Source: Chroogloeocystis siderophila 5.2 s.c.1 (GTDB lineage Bacteria; Cyanobacteriota; Cyanobacteriia; Cyanobacteriales; Chroococcidiopsidaceae). From it: a stretch of 64,000 nt of DNA. The notes beneath the pieces are model-generated. The model was given only the letters and a program-made list of their open reading frames with translations, was not told the DNA's origin and searched no databases. The DNA is taken from NCBI RefSeq assembly GCF_001904655.1, contig NZ_MRCC01000006.1, positions 124,001 through 188,000 of the forward strand, written 5' to 3'. This document shows, piece by piece, positions 9,128 to 19,436 of the stretch. The translations under genes were made by a program, and so were the position numbers. Numbering within the stretch: position 1 is the stretch's first letter; each line of letters begins with the position of its first letter.

Positions 9128-9250
9128 GTTCTGCTCAAAGTGACGTTAGAGGAATCAAGTATACTTTCTCGATAAAATAATCAGCCACAGTAAGTAAAGT
9201 ATCTTTTTTAGCTAGATCCACTCCTGGTGTGCTGTAATCTTTAACTTAGC

Positions 9251-10390
9251 TTATTGTCTTTTTAACTGTTGTTGTCTGCGAATTGTGGCTTGTGCTGCCT
9301 CGTGTTCGGATAACGTCCGACTAAAGACGTGCGTACCATCGTACCGAGCAACAAAGTAAAGATAAGGAGTATCTTCAGGGTCGAGTGTTGCTTGAAGACT
9401 TGCAAGTCCAGGGCTAGCGATTGGTGTTGGTGGTAATCCAGGATTAATGTATGTATTGTAAGGAGAAGGTGTATTAACCTGAGCGAGCGTCAAGGGCTGA
9501 TCGGCAGTTTGACGAATACCCAAGCCATACTCCACAGTAGGATCAGCGCCTAAAGGTAATCCTTCCTCTAACCGACGTACAAATACTCCGGCGATTGTTT
9601 GGCGTTCGTTTGCTACGACGGCTTCTTTTTCGACAATACTTGCAAGCGTTACCCATTCACGAAGGTCAAGTTGTGTTTGATTGCGTTGTTGTTCGTACAA
9701 AGGTAGTGCTAATTGTTCAAAGCGCCGCAACATTTGATTAACCACAGCTTGCGCTGTAATTTGGTCGCCGTTTAACTTATAGGTATCTGGATACAAAAAG
9801 CCTTCGAGGTGGGGTAAATCCGCAGGTAGCCAAGGGTACTTACTGCGGTCAACGGTACTCGCTGCGGCGATAAACTCTGTCGCAGGAAAGAATCCTTGCG
9901 CTTCAAAGTACGTTGCCATTTGCTGTATCGACCAGCCTTCGGGAATTGTAAAGCTCAACTCGATCACTTTGCCCTGCCAAATTTGCCTAGCGATCGCTTC
10001 GAGTGACTGCGTTGATGACAACGCATAAGTTCCTGCTTTAAACCCACCTTGTGGATCTTGCCACTTTAACCAGCGCGCCCATAAGTCCCATGCTCTTGCG
10101 GAGCGGATCAGCCCTGCGGCTTCTAAATCGCGCCCAATTTGCTGCGTTGCTGTACCTTGAGGAATTTGAAACTTGACAACTTTAGCTTCAGGAGTTTCCG
10201 GTACAGCGGATGCTTCCATTAACTGCGGTGGGGAACTTATAGAATTCCACCAGTTCCTGCCTGCCAAGATACCTAATCCTAACGCCAACGGCAGACCTAA
10301 AATGAGCGATCGCTTAAATACTTTTTGCACCACTTTTCTTGCTAATTGAACTTTAGCTTTCAATAGCCTGGGATCTAGCCGAAGATGCAA
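9251..10390 (-). CDS. mltG: endolytic murein transglycosylase MltG
   Basis: Inner-membrane enzyme (379 aa) that cuts nascent glycan strands and ends their extension during cell-wall synthesis. One N-terminal membrane anchor lies at residues ~28-46 (RSLILGLPLALGLGILAG). A LysM-like region and then the YceG catalytic domain follow, with the catalytic Glu in LASIVEKEA and the conserved LGADPTVEYGLG and NTYINPGLPPTPIASPG. Length and motifs are complete. It follows the DUF3727 gene by 32 bp in the same operon. Confidence 0.92.
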   Translation of the reverse strand: MHLRLDPRLLKAKVQLARKVVQKVFKRSLILGLPLALGLGILAGRNWWNSISSPPQLMEASAVPETPEAKVVKFQIPQGTATQQIGRDLEAAGLIRSARAWDLWARWLKWQDPQGGFKAGTYALSSTQSLEAIARQIWQGKVIELSFTIPEGWSIQQMATYFEAQGFFPATEFIAAASTVDRSKYPWLPADLPHLEGFLYPDTYKLNGDQITAQAVVNQMLRRFEQLALPLYEQQRNQTQLDLREWVTLASIVEKEAVVANERQTIAGVFVRRLEEGLPLGADPTVEYGLGIRQTADQPLTLAQVNTPSPYNTYINPGLPPTPIASPGLASLQATLDPEDTPYLYFVARYDGTHVFSRTLSEHEAAQATIRRQQQLKRQ

Positions 10391-10422
10391 TACCGTTGAT
10401 GCCCACGCTTAATTTTTTACTA

Positions 10423-11028
10423 CTATTCCATTTCATCGAATAGTTGTTCTTCTAACTGTGGTTGGACTTTGCGAAACTCCTCAGGAGAAAGTAGCTCTGG
10501 TTTTCCACTACCATTTGCTTTCGCAAAGAATAGTAATGGGTCTAGGGGAGTGTATACCGCATATTCTTGATCTTCGTGGTAGAAACTTGCTAACAACTGT
10601 AATTGCTCAGGTTCTAGCTCGGTGCCATCTTCCTCAATTTCCAGCGTAAATAGTTCCGTTTCCTCAACAGGTGGTAATTCACCTGCAACAGTCAAGGCAA
10701 AAGCGGTGTGCTTAAGAACTAAATTCTGCTCAGCGAGGACAGCTTCGGCTGTGCCGAAAATTCTGTCGATAGTTTCTTCGTCTTCGACAGGAACAGCTTC
10801 TTCTTCCTCGCCATCACCTTGCCAAGCGAAAATTTCTACCGCAGAGTCTACGGGAAGTAGCAATAGATACTCTTGATTGTCTACGTAAAGTGATCGCTCT
10901 ACATAACAAGTTAGTTCGCGTCCTGCTTCATCCGTCAGCGTGACGGAGCTAGCATGGGATTGCTCATTATCTTCAGAAAATTCAGATGGAAACATAGCCG
11001 ATGTAAGAACCGTCAACTTATCTGACAA
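10423..11028 (-). CDS. DUF3727/DUF1292-type acidic protein
   Basis: A 201-aa strongly acidic protein with two similar modules (residues ~25-110 and ~115-195), each of the pattern 'V/F-x-L-x-D/E-E-x-G-x-E' followed by a 'YxVYxPLDP/LLLLPVDS' segment. Such proteins are common in cyanobacteria and plastid relatives, carrying DUF1292 plus DUF3727. No catalytic residue or membrane segment is apparent, and the function is unknown. It lies between ruvX and mltG on the same strand. An alternative start is the Met at residue 12 (MFPSEF). Confidence 0.7.
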   Translation of the reverse strand: MSDKLTVLTSAMFPSEFSEDNEQSHASSVTLTDEAGRELTCYVERSLYVDNQEYLLLLPVDSAVEIFAWQGDGEEEEAVPVEDEETIDRIFGTAEAVLAEQNLVLKHTAFALTVAGELPPVEETELFTLEIEEDGTELEPEQLQLLASFYHEDQEYAVYTPLDPLLFFAKANGSGKPELLSPEEFRKVQPQLEEQLFDEME

Positions 11029-11218
11029 GGACGTTGGTAATTTACTTACCTATACTAGAAAACTACCTACGAATAAACCCTTTTAGGCAGTGTTGGTTAG
11101 CTTTCAGAATATCACGCTGGTGTGACTAACCTCCTAATATTACAGGCTTTTTGCTAATCAGCACCAAATCAATTTAAAAATGTGATTTGTATCAAGTTTG
11201 GTAATGCTAAACCCCTAC

Positions 11219-11719
11219 TTACACACGGCGTTCATCTAACCATTGCTGCAAAATCAAAGCTGCTGCTTTGCGATCAATAAGTCCTTTGTTACGTGATGGC
11301 GAAATATTTTGTGCTTGTAGTAATTGTTCGGCTTGAAATGAAGTCAATCGCTCGTCACTATATTCCAACGGCAATTGCAAAGCCCCAGCATATCTACTCG
11401 CTAATTTTTGTATTTCTTGTGCTTGTTTACCTAATGAGCCATCCATTGAATAAGGTAAACCAACAACTAGTACTTGAACACGACGCTCTTGAACAAGCGA
11501 CTTGAGTTGTGCCAAGTCCAAATCAAAAGATTTGCGCTCGATGGTTGTTAGTCCTGAAGCAATTAAACCTGTGCCATCGCATCCGGCGACACCAATTCGT
11601 TTACGACCAATATCTAATCCTAGCGCGGAAATAAAGCGTCGTCTGCGTATGTTTTCCGTCGCACTATCCGCAGTTTGAGGGTTGCTAGTAATATGTAAAT
11701 GACTAGCTTCTGACATCAT
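11219..11719 (-). CDS. ruvX: putative pre-16S rRNA nuclease / Holliday-junction resolvase-like YqgF
   Basis: A 166-aa RNase H-fold nuclease of the YqgF/RuvX family, involved in 16S rRNA 5' maturation in E. coli. The catalytic acidic signature is readable: ALGLDIGRKRIGVA, VLVVGLPYSMDGSLG, YSDERLTSFQAE and IDRKAAALILQ. The ATG abuts the stop codon of the upstream GNAT gene (TAA-ATG), so translation is coupled; a second ATG one codon later is equally possible. The N-terminal ~28 residues before the domain are not conserved-looking. Confidence 0.9.
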   Translation of the reverse strand: MMSEASHLHITSNPQTADSATENIRRRRFISALGLDIGRKRIGVAGCDGTGLIASGLTTIERKSFDLDLAQLKSLVQERRVQVLVVGLPYSMDGSLGKQAQEIQKLASRYAGALQLPLEYSDERLTSFQAEQLLQAQNISPSRNKGLIDRKAAALILQQWLDERRV

Positions 11720-12970
11720 TTACTTGTCTACCTCGTCGTCTTGCTGATGTTGTAACGAATCTTCTTCGTGACTACTTGTTGCGTGGGGTGCATCTGACAC
11801 ATTAAACTGATTGGCAACATGTGCTTGTGAATTCATTTTGAGCTTTAATGGAGTGTCTGGTAGCCAAGACATACCACCAGGTACAGGCTTCCGCGCTGGC
11901 TGTAAACCTTGGAGGACTTCAGGCCATTGTAGACCTTCCAAAGATGCAAATTTAGACTCACGAATTTTGTGCCAGACAGAGCGTGACATCATTAATGTAT
12001 GTTCTACACGCTTGGCTCCAATTTGCTCTAGATATTCTTCGCGTTCTGGTTGGTAATCTGCCGAAGCGAGTTGTAAAGACTGAGGTGGCAAGTCTTGAAC
12101 AATCCGTGCTAGTTGAGATAATAACTCTGGATACAGCCAAGTATACGCGGGGTGTACTGTTAAAGTCGCAACGTGCGGTTTTTCATTCTTGCGGCACATC
12201 CGTAACTGAAAATAACCAATTGCTGCTTTGCGCTGCGGTTCAAATACATAACCGCTCACAACCTCAGTTTTGCTCCGCCACTGCCTTAGTCCTTCAATCA
12301 GTGCGCCGAGAAGACTTGTTTTAAAATCTTGAATCTCCCGGTCAAACACTTGACGGACTAAAGGTGGCATCGATGCGGTATCTAATTGATAGAGCAACTG
12401 TGCGTCTGCATTACTAACGGGGAGCAAGTTTGGTAAATCAGGTTCTCTTGCAGCTAATCCTTGTAATAAGCTTGGCTCGATTTCCCAGTATGTCATCTGT
12501 GCCAAGGTTTGAAACCCATTTTGACGATAAAGCGCCAAGGCTTCTTTGTCGTTGACATTAACTTCTAGTAGCCACGTGCGAGCTTCACCAATTGCTTCAA
12601 AACAGTAGCGCAAAAGCTGCGAACCAATTCCTTGAGTACGGGCTTTCCCATCCACAGCTACTTGCTGAACTTTCCACGTGCTACGCGTACGGTTAAAAGG
12701 TGCAACTTGGATCATACCTTGCACCTGGCGGTATTGCTCAGCTACATAGATACAGAAGCGGTACTGTAGCGGATTGGGAAAAAGGCTTAAACACTTAAGC
12801 AGTCCAAACCAACGACGCAATGGGCTGAAGTGCGATCGCATAGCGTTTTTGGCAGTGCTTGATTGTTCTGCCTCGAATGATTCAGCACTTAGGCGTTCAA
12901 TACCCTCCAGATCTCGGTATTGAACTGGTCTTATGACTAGGCTTTGATTTTGAGCAGGCATGGAAGTCAT
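11720..12970 (-). CDS. GNAT-family N-acetyltransferase (double-length)
   Basis: A 416-aa protein. The N-terminal half (residues ~10-175) is a full GNAT acetyltransferase with the acetyl-CoA loop VDGKARTQGIGSQLLRY and a following LEVNVNDKEALALYRQNGF. The C-terminal half (~190-350) looks like a second, degenerate GNAT-like fold without a clear Q/RxxGxG/A loop. The substrate is unknown. First gene of the leftward run, directly joined to ruvX. The last ~60 residues are low-complexity and acidic. ATG 12970 or 12961 can serve as start. Confidence 0.75.
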   Translation of the reverse strand: MTSMPAQNQSLVIRPVQYRDLEGIERLSAESFEAEQSSTAKNAMRSHFSPLRRWFGLLKCLSLFPNPLQYRFCIYVAEQYRQVQGMIQVAPFNRTRSTWKVQQVAVDGKARTQGIGSQLLRYCFEAIGEARTWLLEVNVNDKEALALYRQNGFQTLAQMTYWEIEPSLLQGLAAREPDLPNLLPVSNADAQLLYQLDTASMPPLVRQVFDREIQDFKTSLLGALIEGLRQWRSKTEVVSGYVFEPQRKAAIGYFQLRMCRKNEKPHVATLTVHPAYTWLYPELLSQLARIVQDLPPQSLQLASADYQPEREEYLEQIGAKRVEHTLMMSRSVWHKIRESKFASLEGLQWPEVLQGLQPARKPVPGGMSWLPDTPLKLKMNSQAHVANQFNVSDAPHATSSHEEDSLQHQQDDEVDK

Positions 12971-13277
12971 ATTAGATCGGGCCGCCGTTCAGCCTGAAGT
13001 TAAAAGGTGTCGCTGCAATTATCTTAACGGCAAAAGCTCGGTGATCGCTGTTCTGCTTAAGTACGGATTTCTGGCTTTTACGAATTTAAACACCGCAAGA
13101 CCTTACGGAAATTGATTTTCAACTTTAAATATTTGACAAAATTTTCTCAACATATCTCTAAAACATACCAAAATATAAAAGACCTTAGCACTTAGTAGGG
13201 GTGTTAAGGTCTAGTATCTTGATAATGAATCTACACAATTGCTCGCTGCGCTTGATGATATAACCGCGGCACGACAC
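12971..13277 (-). other. spacer holding a terminator
   Basis: About 300 bp between the GNAT gene and the small gene at 13278. Apart from the hairpin at 13180-13212, it is A/T-rich with no coding signal. Confidence 0.4.
13168..13212 (-). terminator. Rho-independent terminator after the small gene at 13278-13484
   Basis: On the minus strand GTGC(T)AAGGTCT-type arms pair: + strand AGACCTTAGCAC (13180-13191) with GTGTTAAGGTCT (13201-13212), 11 of 12 positions. It is followed on the minus strand by TTTTATATTTT (complement of 13168-13180). Position and orientation fit the end of the leftward small gene. Confidence 0.65.
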
Positions 13278-13484
13278 TTACGATATTGCCTGGCGAGAAA
13301 TAAACTTTTCAATCGTTGCTTGTGTTTGATGGAGTAGATGTTCGCGGCTGTCAATTACCTTGGGGTTGAGGTTAGGAACTAAATTCCGAGCTTGTAAAGT
13401 CATATGAAGCTGAAGATGTGCTACATACTCACTGAAATCCTCACGCACTGAATACTGTTTTAGCTCCTTTGATTGCATTGCCAC
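13278..13484 (-). CDS. small conserved-type protein, unknown
   Basis: A 68-aa protein, MAMQSKELKQYSVREDF at the start and HLLHQTQATIEKFISRQ near the end, predicted helical and soluble. AAAGGAG (13491-13497) lies 6 nt before the GTG at 13484; an ATG two codons on has less good spacing, so GTG is preferred. A clear terminator follows, which makes a real monocistronic gene likely. No family recognised and no function proposed. Confidence 0.6.
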   Translation of the reverse strand: MAMQSKELKQYSVREDFSEYVAHLQLHMTLQARNLVPNLNPKVIDSREHLLHQTQATIEKFISRQAIS

Positions 13485-13781
13485 GGTGTTCTCCTTTACT
13501 AGTCCTGTGCGGGTTAATCCACATCCGAAATTATCACGTGCGGCTTCACCATTGTCTCATTTTGCAATGAAGTGTAATGCTTAATCCGGCATTTTATTAA
13601 AAAATGTTACAGAATCACGGGTAAGAGAATCAAAATTAGGAAAGGTAGAGAAAATCTAACTCCTAAAGAACTTCTGAAATATACGTCTTAGCGCTTAAGC
13701 TTTGATCCATCTTTTGGTCAAGGAACATCGGCTACAAATATGCGATCCTTATTACAATAGGGAGTTGCACTATTCAACTTG
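13485..13781 (+). other. divergent intergenic region
   Basis: About 300 bp separating the leftward small gene and the rightward phosphoesterase. It should hold both promoters. Nothing further was recognised. Confidence 0.35.
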
Positions 13782-14489
13782 ATGATTTTATTCGGTGGAG
13801 ATCCGCACGGTGATTTTAGATCTGTGATTCAGGCAGTCAAAACATATTCTCCGCAAGCAGTCGTGTTGCTAGGTGATTTTGACTTAGAGCGATCGCTAGA
13901 AGAAGAATTATCTGCCATCCTAAATAAAACCGAAATTTGGTTCATCCACGGTAATCACGACGCGGATCAAGACCGTTGGTACGACAATTTATTTTCATCA
14001 AGATTAGCGCACCGTAATTTACACGGTCGCGTTGTCAAAATTGCTGGCGTGCGTATCGCTGGATTGGGCGGCGTGTTTCGCGCGAAAATCTGGCGTCCTC
14101 CCGCTGCACCACGATTTTCTAGTCCGAATGACCTATTATCAATTTGTGGTAAAGGCGAACGTTGGCGTGGTGGCATTCCGCGCAAACACCATGCAAGTAT
14201 TTTTTGGCAACACTATGCAGCGCTTTGGCATCAGCAAGCAGATATTTTGGTGACGCATGAGGCACCTTCGTGCCATCGCTACGGTTTTAAAGAACTTGAT
14301 GACCTAGCTGTATCACTAGGAGTCAAATGTGTCTTTCACGGTCATCATCACGAACATTACACAAAAGCAATCGGTAACGGCAAGATTACCGTACATGGTG
14401 TGGCTAAAGCTGGAATATGCGATCAAGAGGGAAAAGTCCTCATCCCAGGTCAATTAGATGCATATAGTAAGCAAAAAGTCAATAGTTAG
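13782..14489 (+). CDS. calcineurin-like metallophosphoesterase
   Basis: A 235-aa two-metal phosphoesterase. The metal ligands are visible in order: GDPHGD (DxH), LLGDFD (GD), FIHGNHDAD (GNHD), ILVTHEAP and FHGHHHEHY (GHxH). Substrate specificity cannot be inferred; relatives act on nucleotides, cyclic nucleotides or phosphoproteins. A TTG precedes the ATG but the family N-terminus ([10 protein letters not shown]) favours ATG 13782. Its stop codon overlaps the mutS stop codon tail to tail at 14486-14489. Confidence 0.85.
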   Translation: MILFGGDPHGDFRSVIQAVKTYSPQAVVLLGDFDLERSLEEELSAILNKTEIWFIHGNHDADQDRWYDNLFSSRLAHRNLHGRVVKIAGVRIAGLGGVFRAKIWRPPAAPRFSSPNDLLSICGKGERWRGGIPRKHHASIFWQHYAALWHQQADILVTHEAPSCHRYGFKELDDLAVSLGVKCVFHGHHHEHYTKAIGNGKITVHGVAKAGICDQEGKVLIPGQLDAYSKQKVNS

Positions 14490-17107
14490 TTTGCCTTTAT
14501 GGTAGGGCGTTCTACAGCAATTCCTTCACGCAGTCCCACAGCAATTTTACTGTGCTTTTCAATTTGTCCCATTACTTGCTTGGCACGTTGAATTACGACA
14601 GCTGGCAGTCCGGCTAAGCGTCCGGCTTCAATACCATAGGATTTATCCGCACCCCCTGGCTGAACCTGATGTAAAAAGATAATTTGATCGGGTAATTCCT
14701 TCACAGTGACTTGGTAGTTGGCTACGTTCGTCAAAATTGAAGCAAGTTCGTTTAACTCGTGGTAGTGTGTTGCAAAGATTGTCCGCGCTTGAATTTCAGT
14801 TGCTAAATATTCTGCTACCGCCCAAGCAATCGAAAGACCATCAAACGTTGCTGTACCTCTACCAATTTCATCTAACAGCACAAGCGATCGCCGCGTGGCA
14901 TGATTGAGAATATTTGCAGTTTCGTTCATCTCAACCATAAACGTTGATTGACCTGTTGCTAAGTCGTCTACTGCACCGACGCGCGTAAAGATGCGATCGC
15001 AAATTCCCAATCGTGCGGAACTTGCGGGAACAAAACTTCCCACCTGCGCCATTAACTGAATTAATCCTACTTGACGCAAATAACAACTTTTACCACTGGC
15101 GTTTGGTCCTGTGAGAATAATGAGATCGGGGGATTGATCGTCGCTACTACCCAAAAACGTAGAATTGGGGACAAAAAAACCCGCAGGTAAAGACTTTTCC
15201 ACGACAGGGTGACGCCCATCGATAATATTAATTTCTCGCCCTTCCACCATTTCTGGACGGCAGTAACCTTGATGAACTGCGACTTCAGCTAAACCACATA
15301 GCACATCTACGGCCGCTACCGCACGCGATATGTTGCGAATCAATTCTGCGTGTTCGGCAACTTCACTGCGTAATTGAGTAAAAACTTCATACTCTAAGCG
15401 ATTTAAATCGTCTCTAGCGCTGAGAATACGACTTTCGCGTTCTTTCAACTCAAGAGTAATGTAGCGTTCTTCGTTCGTTAAAGTTTGCTTGCGGATGTAA
15501 TGCTGAGGAACTTGATCGGCTTTACTGCGAGAAATACTGATGTAATAACCAAACGTTTTGTTGTAACCTACTTTTAGTGTAGGAATTTCTGTCTTAAAGC
15601 GTTCCTCGACTTCCAAATTCGCGATCCACTGCTGATCCGCTTCTACGGTAGTGCGTCTTTCATCGAGTTGTGAGTGAACACCAGGGCGAATCAAGCCACC
15701 TTCCGAAAGGAGAATTGGTGGTGACTCAACAAGATAATTGCGGAGTTTCCTACCTAGTTCTTCTAATACAGCAGGGACTTTTTGCAACGCCCGTAGGTAA
15801 GGCGATCTTGCTGTTTCCACAATCCGCGCGATTTCGGGAAGTCTAGCTAACGAATCTGCTAGAGCAACAAGGTCTCTTGCATTTGCACTGCCGGAACCTG
15901 CACGACCTGTTAGTCTTTCTAAGTCATAAATTTGTCGCAAACAACTGCGTAAATCTTGCCGTAGTGAACTATCTTCGATTAATTCCTCAATTGTGTCTTG
16001 TCGAGCATGAATACCCTTGATATCAATCAGTGGTTGCAAAAACCAACGACGCAAAGCGCGTCCACCCATTGCGGTATTTGTACAATCTAATGCCCACAGC
16101 AACGAACCATGAAACGTCCCATCGCGCACTGTTTGCGTAATTTCTAAATTGCGCCGACTTTGGTGATCCAGTATCAAGTAATCGCTAATTGTGTATGTGC
16201 GTAAAGCTTGTAACGCGATCGGGTTTTCTTTTTGCGTTTCTTCTAGATACTGCAACAACCCACCCGCAGCCCTTACTGCAAGCGGAAGATGTTCGCACCC
16301 TAATCCTTCCAACGATCGCACGCGAAATTTTTGAATTATGCGTTGTCGCGCTTCTGATTGCGTAAACGCCGTATGCGATCGCAAGGCGTAGCAAAATGCA
16401 GGTGGTAAACACGCTGGTAAATGCTCGGAAGTTTCTCCAGGACGTAGTAAACTGCCTAAATCTGGCGCATTCGTCGGAACTAAAACCTCTGATGGTTGCA
16501 ACCGCATCAATTCCTGCGTTAGTTGCTCTAAATTACTTTCTTGTGTCGTCAAAAATTCGCCAGTAGAAATATCTGCATACGCTAACCCCCAGTGATTACC
16601 CGCAATGACAACTGCTGCTAAAAAGTTATTGCGTCGTGCTTGCAGCATTCCGTCATCTAGAAGTGTTCCTGGAGTGAGTACCCGCGTCACTTCTCGACGC
16701 ACTTGACGATGTTGGGCAGCGGCGATTTCTGCATCTTCAACTTGGTCGCAAATTGCGATCGCATACCCCTTTTCAACTAGCATCGCACAATACCGCTCTA
16801 ATGCATGATGCGGCACTCCTGTCATAGGTACGCGCCCAATTTCCTTTCCTCCCTCTTTACTCGTCAGCACCAGTTCTAATTCTCGCGACACTGTCAGCGC
16901 ATCGAGAAAGAAGGTTTCAAAAAAGTCTCCGCATCGATAAAGTAGTATAGTATTCGGATATTGCTCTTTCACTTGCACAAAGTGCTGATACATCGGTGAA
17001 AGTTTGGTGATATCCAGTTTCCGATAATCCGCATTACGCAGCATCGGCTTGCCATCAAGTTCTGTGGAAGTAGATGCAGAGGAGAAATTGTTCATCGCAG
17101 TCAACAA
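14486..17107 (-). CDS. mutS: DNA mismatch repair protein MutS
   Basis: An 873-aa mismatch sensor and ATPase. Mismatch-binding motif GDFFE (Phe62-Phe63-Glu64; family F-x-E) is followed by connector, core, lever and clamp regions. The C-terminal ABC-type ATPase has Walker [26 protein letters not shown] (signature region), Walker [12 protein letters not shown] and the conserved ATHYHEL. Length is typical and no frameshift is seen. The second Met (17095, MNNFSS) is an alternative start. It converges with the phosphoesterase, sharing overlapping stops, so the two transcripts would be antisense at their ends. Confidence 0.95.
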   Translation of the reverse strand: MLTAMNNFSSASTSTELDGKPMLRNADYRKLDITKLSPMYQHFVQVKEQYPNTILLYRCGDFFETFFLDALTVSRELELVLTSKEGGKEIGRVPMTGVPHHALERYCAMLVEKGYAIAICDQVEDAEIAAAQHRQVRREVTRVLTPGTLLDDGMLQARRNNFLAAVVIAGNHWGLAYADISTGEFLTTQESNLEQLTQELMRLQPSEVLVPTNAPDLGSLLRPGETSEHLPACLPPAFCYALRSHTAFTQSEARQRIIQKFRVRSLEGLGCEHLPLAVRAAGGLLQYLEETQKENPIALQALRTYTISDYLILDHQSRRNLEITQTVRDGTFHGSLLWALDCTNTAMGGRALRRWFLQPLIDIKGIHARQDTIEELIEDSSLRQDLRSCLRQIYDLERLTGRAGSGSANARDLVALADSLARLPEIARIVETARSPYLRALQKVPAVLEELGRKLRNYLVESPPILLSEGGLIRPGVHSQLDERRTTVEADQQWIANLEVEERFKTEIPTLKVGYNKTFGYYISISRSKADQVPQHYIRKQTLTNEERYITLELKERESRILSARDDLNRLEYEVFTQLRSEVAEHAELIRNISRAVAAVDVLCGLAEVAVHQGYCRPEMVEGREINIIDGRHPVVEKSLPAGFFVPNSTFLGSSDDQSPDLIILTGPNASGKSCYLRQVGLIQLMAQVGSFVPASSARLGICDRIFTRVGAVDDLATGQSTFMVEMNETANILNHATRRSLVLLDEIGRGTATFDGLSIAWAVAEYLATEIQARTIFATHYHELNELASILTNVANYQVTVKELPDQIIFLHQVQPGGADKSYGIEAGRLAGLPAVVIQRAKQVMGQIEKHSKIAVGLREGIAVERPTIKAN

Positions 17108-17521
17108 TCAGTTATACGCCGTAGCCTTTACTTAATTTACTGTAGATAATCTATAGCTATGATTTTTTTTTACTGATAGTCATCATAACGTAGGGCAAGA
17201 TATGTTAGTTTTATCGGATAACTTAATCTACTACTACACTTTTTTATAAAATTATGCGACTCTAAATTTTACTAATAAATTATACTATAATAATTTTGCT
17301 GAATCTTAGTTTCACCCAATAGAATATTAAAATAATATTTATATTTTGGAGAATATCTTTACAGATTTTTTCTTTTTGTCCTAGTCTAATGCCTTCGCTA
17401 AGCTAGCGCTGCGCTAACGATAAACCTTAGGGGAAACATGCTCTTTGTGTTTCGTTTAAAACAATCATGATTAATATAAATATTAATAAATAAGAAAGAA
17501 TATAGGTATTAGGATTTAATA
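17108..17521 (+). other. A/T-rich divergent spacer with a GC-rich patch
   Basis: About 410 bp between mutS and the DMT transporter. It is very A/T-rich, except for a palindromic-looking GC patch at 17394-17420 (CTAGCGCTGCGCTAAC) of the kind that recurs as short dispersed repeats in cyanobacteria. No gene seen; promoters of both flanking genes should lie here. Confidence 0.4.
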
Positions 17522-18391
17522 TTGGTAGTTTATCTTAAATTAATATTAACAGCAGTAGTTTGGGGCGGTACATTTATTGCAGGAAGAGTCATTGTTCAAG
17601 ATTTAGAACCTTTTTCTGCTGCATTCTGCCGTTTTGCTGTTTCTTCAATTTGTTTACTTTTTCTCACGCTCAAGCAAGAAGGACAGTTACCGCGTCTTCA
17701 TCGAAAGCAACTCATACAAGTTATTTTACTAGGTATGACAGGGGTATTCACCTACAATGCTTTCTTTTTTCTTGGCTTACAAACCATTGCTGCTAGCCGC
17801 GCAGCGTTGATTGTCGCTTTAAACCCAACGTTCATTGCGCTTGGTTCTGCATTGTTTTTTAAAGATAAACTTACAATTTTAAAAATAATAGGAATTATTA
17901 CTTCTTTAACAGGAGCAGCTTTAGCAATTAGCAGAGGAAACGTAGTCAACATTTTAGATGATAATCTAAGTATAGGAGATTTATTTCTATTTGGCTGTGT
18001 CTTTAGCTGGGTTGCATATACGCTAATTGGTAAACTAGCAATGCAACAACTTTCGCCTATAGTTGCTACTACTTATGCTTGTTTAATTGGCACAATTGCC
18101 TTATTTTTTCCTGCGTTACCAGAAGGAATCTTACAACAATTTTTTCAAATTAATTTTGTTACTTGGTTAGTGATTTGGTATTTAGGTTTTTTAAGTTCGG
18201 CGCTGGGTTTTATTTGGTATTCTGAAGGCGTTAGAGTAATAGGTCCTGCAAAAGCAGCTATTTTTATTAATTTAGTACCAGTATCAGCAATTTTGCTAGC
18301 AGCAGTTTTATTACAAGAAGAAATTACTTTAAGTCTTCTAGTAGGTGGGATTTTGGTAATTATGGGCGTATTTTTTACAAATAAAGCTTAA
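17522..18391 (+). CDS. EamA/DMT-superfamily transporter
   Basis: A 289-aa membrane protein with ten predicted helices in two EamA repeats (residues ~5-135 and ~150-288), the fold of drug/metabolite exporters. Conserved cues are WGGTFIAGR in helix 1, GLQTIAASRAALIVALNPTF in the first repeat, and YSEGVRVIGPAKAAIFINLVPVSA in the second. The substrate is unknown. The frame has only a TTG at its start (17522) with AGGAT upstream; the first helix begins immediately, so this TTG is probably genuine. Its 3' end overlaps the convergent Nudix gene by 17 bp. Confidence 0.8.
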   Translation: MVVYLKLILTAVVWGGTFIAGRVIVQDLEPFSAAFCRFAVSSICLLFLTLKQEGQLPRLHRKQLIQVILLGMTGVFTYNAFFFLGLQTIAASRAALIVALNPTFIALGSALFFKDKLTILKIIGIITSLTGAALAISRGNVVNILDDNLSIGDLFLFGCVFSWVAYTLIGKLAMQQLSPIVATTYACLIGTIALFFPALPEGILQQFFQINFVTWLVIWYLGFLSSALGFIWYSEGVRVIGPAKAAIFINLVPVSAILLAAVLLQEEITLSLLVGGILVIMGVFFTNKA

Positions 18392-18809
18392 GTTTAATAA
18401 AGTCCAGCAAAATTTTTTGGTGAGGTGTACCTAAGGGTTTAGTATCTTGAGCTTTTTCAGAGTAGCATTCACCTTGTAAAATGTGCTCAGGTGTTAATAA
18501 ACCCAAATCCCACCCTTCATAAAGAACCAGTTGATCGAGTTCTACGGTTAAAGGCGCGTGATAAACATGACGTACAACTCTTGTATCAGAATAGCAGCCG
18601 AATTTAGATATTATAGGTGGAGTGTAGCTAATTTCTTCTTGAAGTTCTCGGACAACAGCAACATCAGGAAATTCTCCAGATTCGATGTGACCACCGAATA
18701 GACCCCAATGACCAGGATAGAGGATTCCAGGAATATCGTCGCGTAATTGCATGAGAAATTGATTTTGGCGATAGAGAATAGCGATCGCAACACTAAATTG
18801 TTCGCTCAT
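18375..18809 (-). CDS. Nudix hydrolase
   Basis: A 144-aa Nudix-fold pyrophosphohydrolase. The Nudix box is readable as GHIESGE...RELQEEI (consensus Gx5Ex7REUxEExGU, with the last Gly replaced by Ser). The family hydrolyses nucleoside diphosphates linked to another group; the specific substrate is unknown. It lies 3 bp downstream of the lipoprotein gene on the same strand, probably co-transcribed, and runs tail to tail into the DMT transporter. Confidence 0.8.
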   Translation of the reverse strand: MSEQFSVAIAILYRQNQFLMQLRDDIPGILYPGHWGLFGGHIESGEFPDVAVVRELQEEISYTPPIISKFGCYSDTRVVRHVYHAPLTVELDQLVLYEGWDLGLLTPEHILQGECYSEKAQDTKPLGTPHQKILLDFIKLKLYL

Positions 18810-18812
18810 CGA

Positions 18813-19289
18813 TCACTTTGCAGGGATACGTTCGATTTGGCGGTGTTCTTCGACATAAGCTTCACCAAAATCTTGTTCTGCAACGGGAATACTGTGATAG
18901 CGTAGCTTTCCTTCGATTAAGACGCGATCCTCAAGTTGAATATTGCGTTGATTCGTTAATACCCAAATTGTGCCACTAGTGTCTTCGACTTGGTAAGCTA
19001 ACCAATCAACTAGAGGAACCAGTGCCGCGACTCTACCCTGAACATAAATTGTTTTGTCTTGATCGCGTGTAGGCTCGATATCAGCAATTTGGGAAATATC
19101 AACTCCAAAACCCACATTATTGATGCTGTTGAGTGCAGATGGTACGCTGCTACAGCCTAGTAAACCAGTCAGTAAGAGAGAAGGCAAAATGTGGAGAGGT
19201 TTGAGTTGTGGCGCGATCGCCTGACGAAGAAATAGCATAGTCACTGGCACCATCACAACTAACAAAGAGTAGATTTCAATCGTATGCAA
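18813..19289 (-). CDS. putative lipoprotein with OB-fold-like domain
   Basis: Up to 158 aa. A signal region with lipobox LLTGLLGC is visible, suggesting an anchored periplasmic protein. The actual start may be the internal Met at 19238 (MLFLRQAIAP), which gives a compact signal peptide. The mature part contains IYVQGRVAALVPLVDWLAYQ, then TSGTIWVLTN and EDRVLIEGKL, a pattern like nucleic-acid-binding OB folds (tRNA_anti/BOF type). No function can be assigned. Upstream partner of the Nudix gene. Confidence 0.6.
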   Translation of the reverse strand: MHTIEIYSLLVVMVPVTMLFLRQAIAPQLKPLHILPSLLLTGLLGCSSVPSALNSINNVGFGVDISQIADIEPTRDQDKTIYVQGRVAALVPLVDWLAYQVEDTSGTIWVLTNQRNIQLEDRVLIEGKLRYHSIPVAEQDFGEAYVEEHRQIERIPAK

Positions 19290-19436
19290 AGAAATGGCGA
19301 TCGCCCAGTATTGTTAGAAAAAATTAGGGGCAAGGTATTGTCTTGCCCGTAAAAATCAGAGTTAAATAGTAAGATTTTGATGCAAGAACGTGGTCGTATC
19401 AAGTAGCCTGGCGAAAAGAAGGTGCCAAAAATAGTT

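Noticed and set aside
11095-11131. GGTTAG...CTAACC hairpin between ruvX and the DUF3727 gene, considered as a riboswitch
   Set aside because: Only a 6-bp outer and a 3-bp inner stem, no conserved aptamer sequence recognised, no T-run.
13441-13500. TAGCTCCTTTGATTG and TGTTCTCCTTTAC considered as + strand promoter elements
   Set aside because: They are the complements of coding sequence and the Shine-Dalgarno of the leftward small gene.
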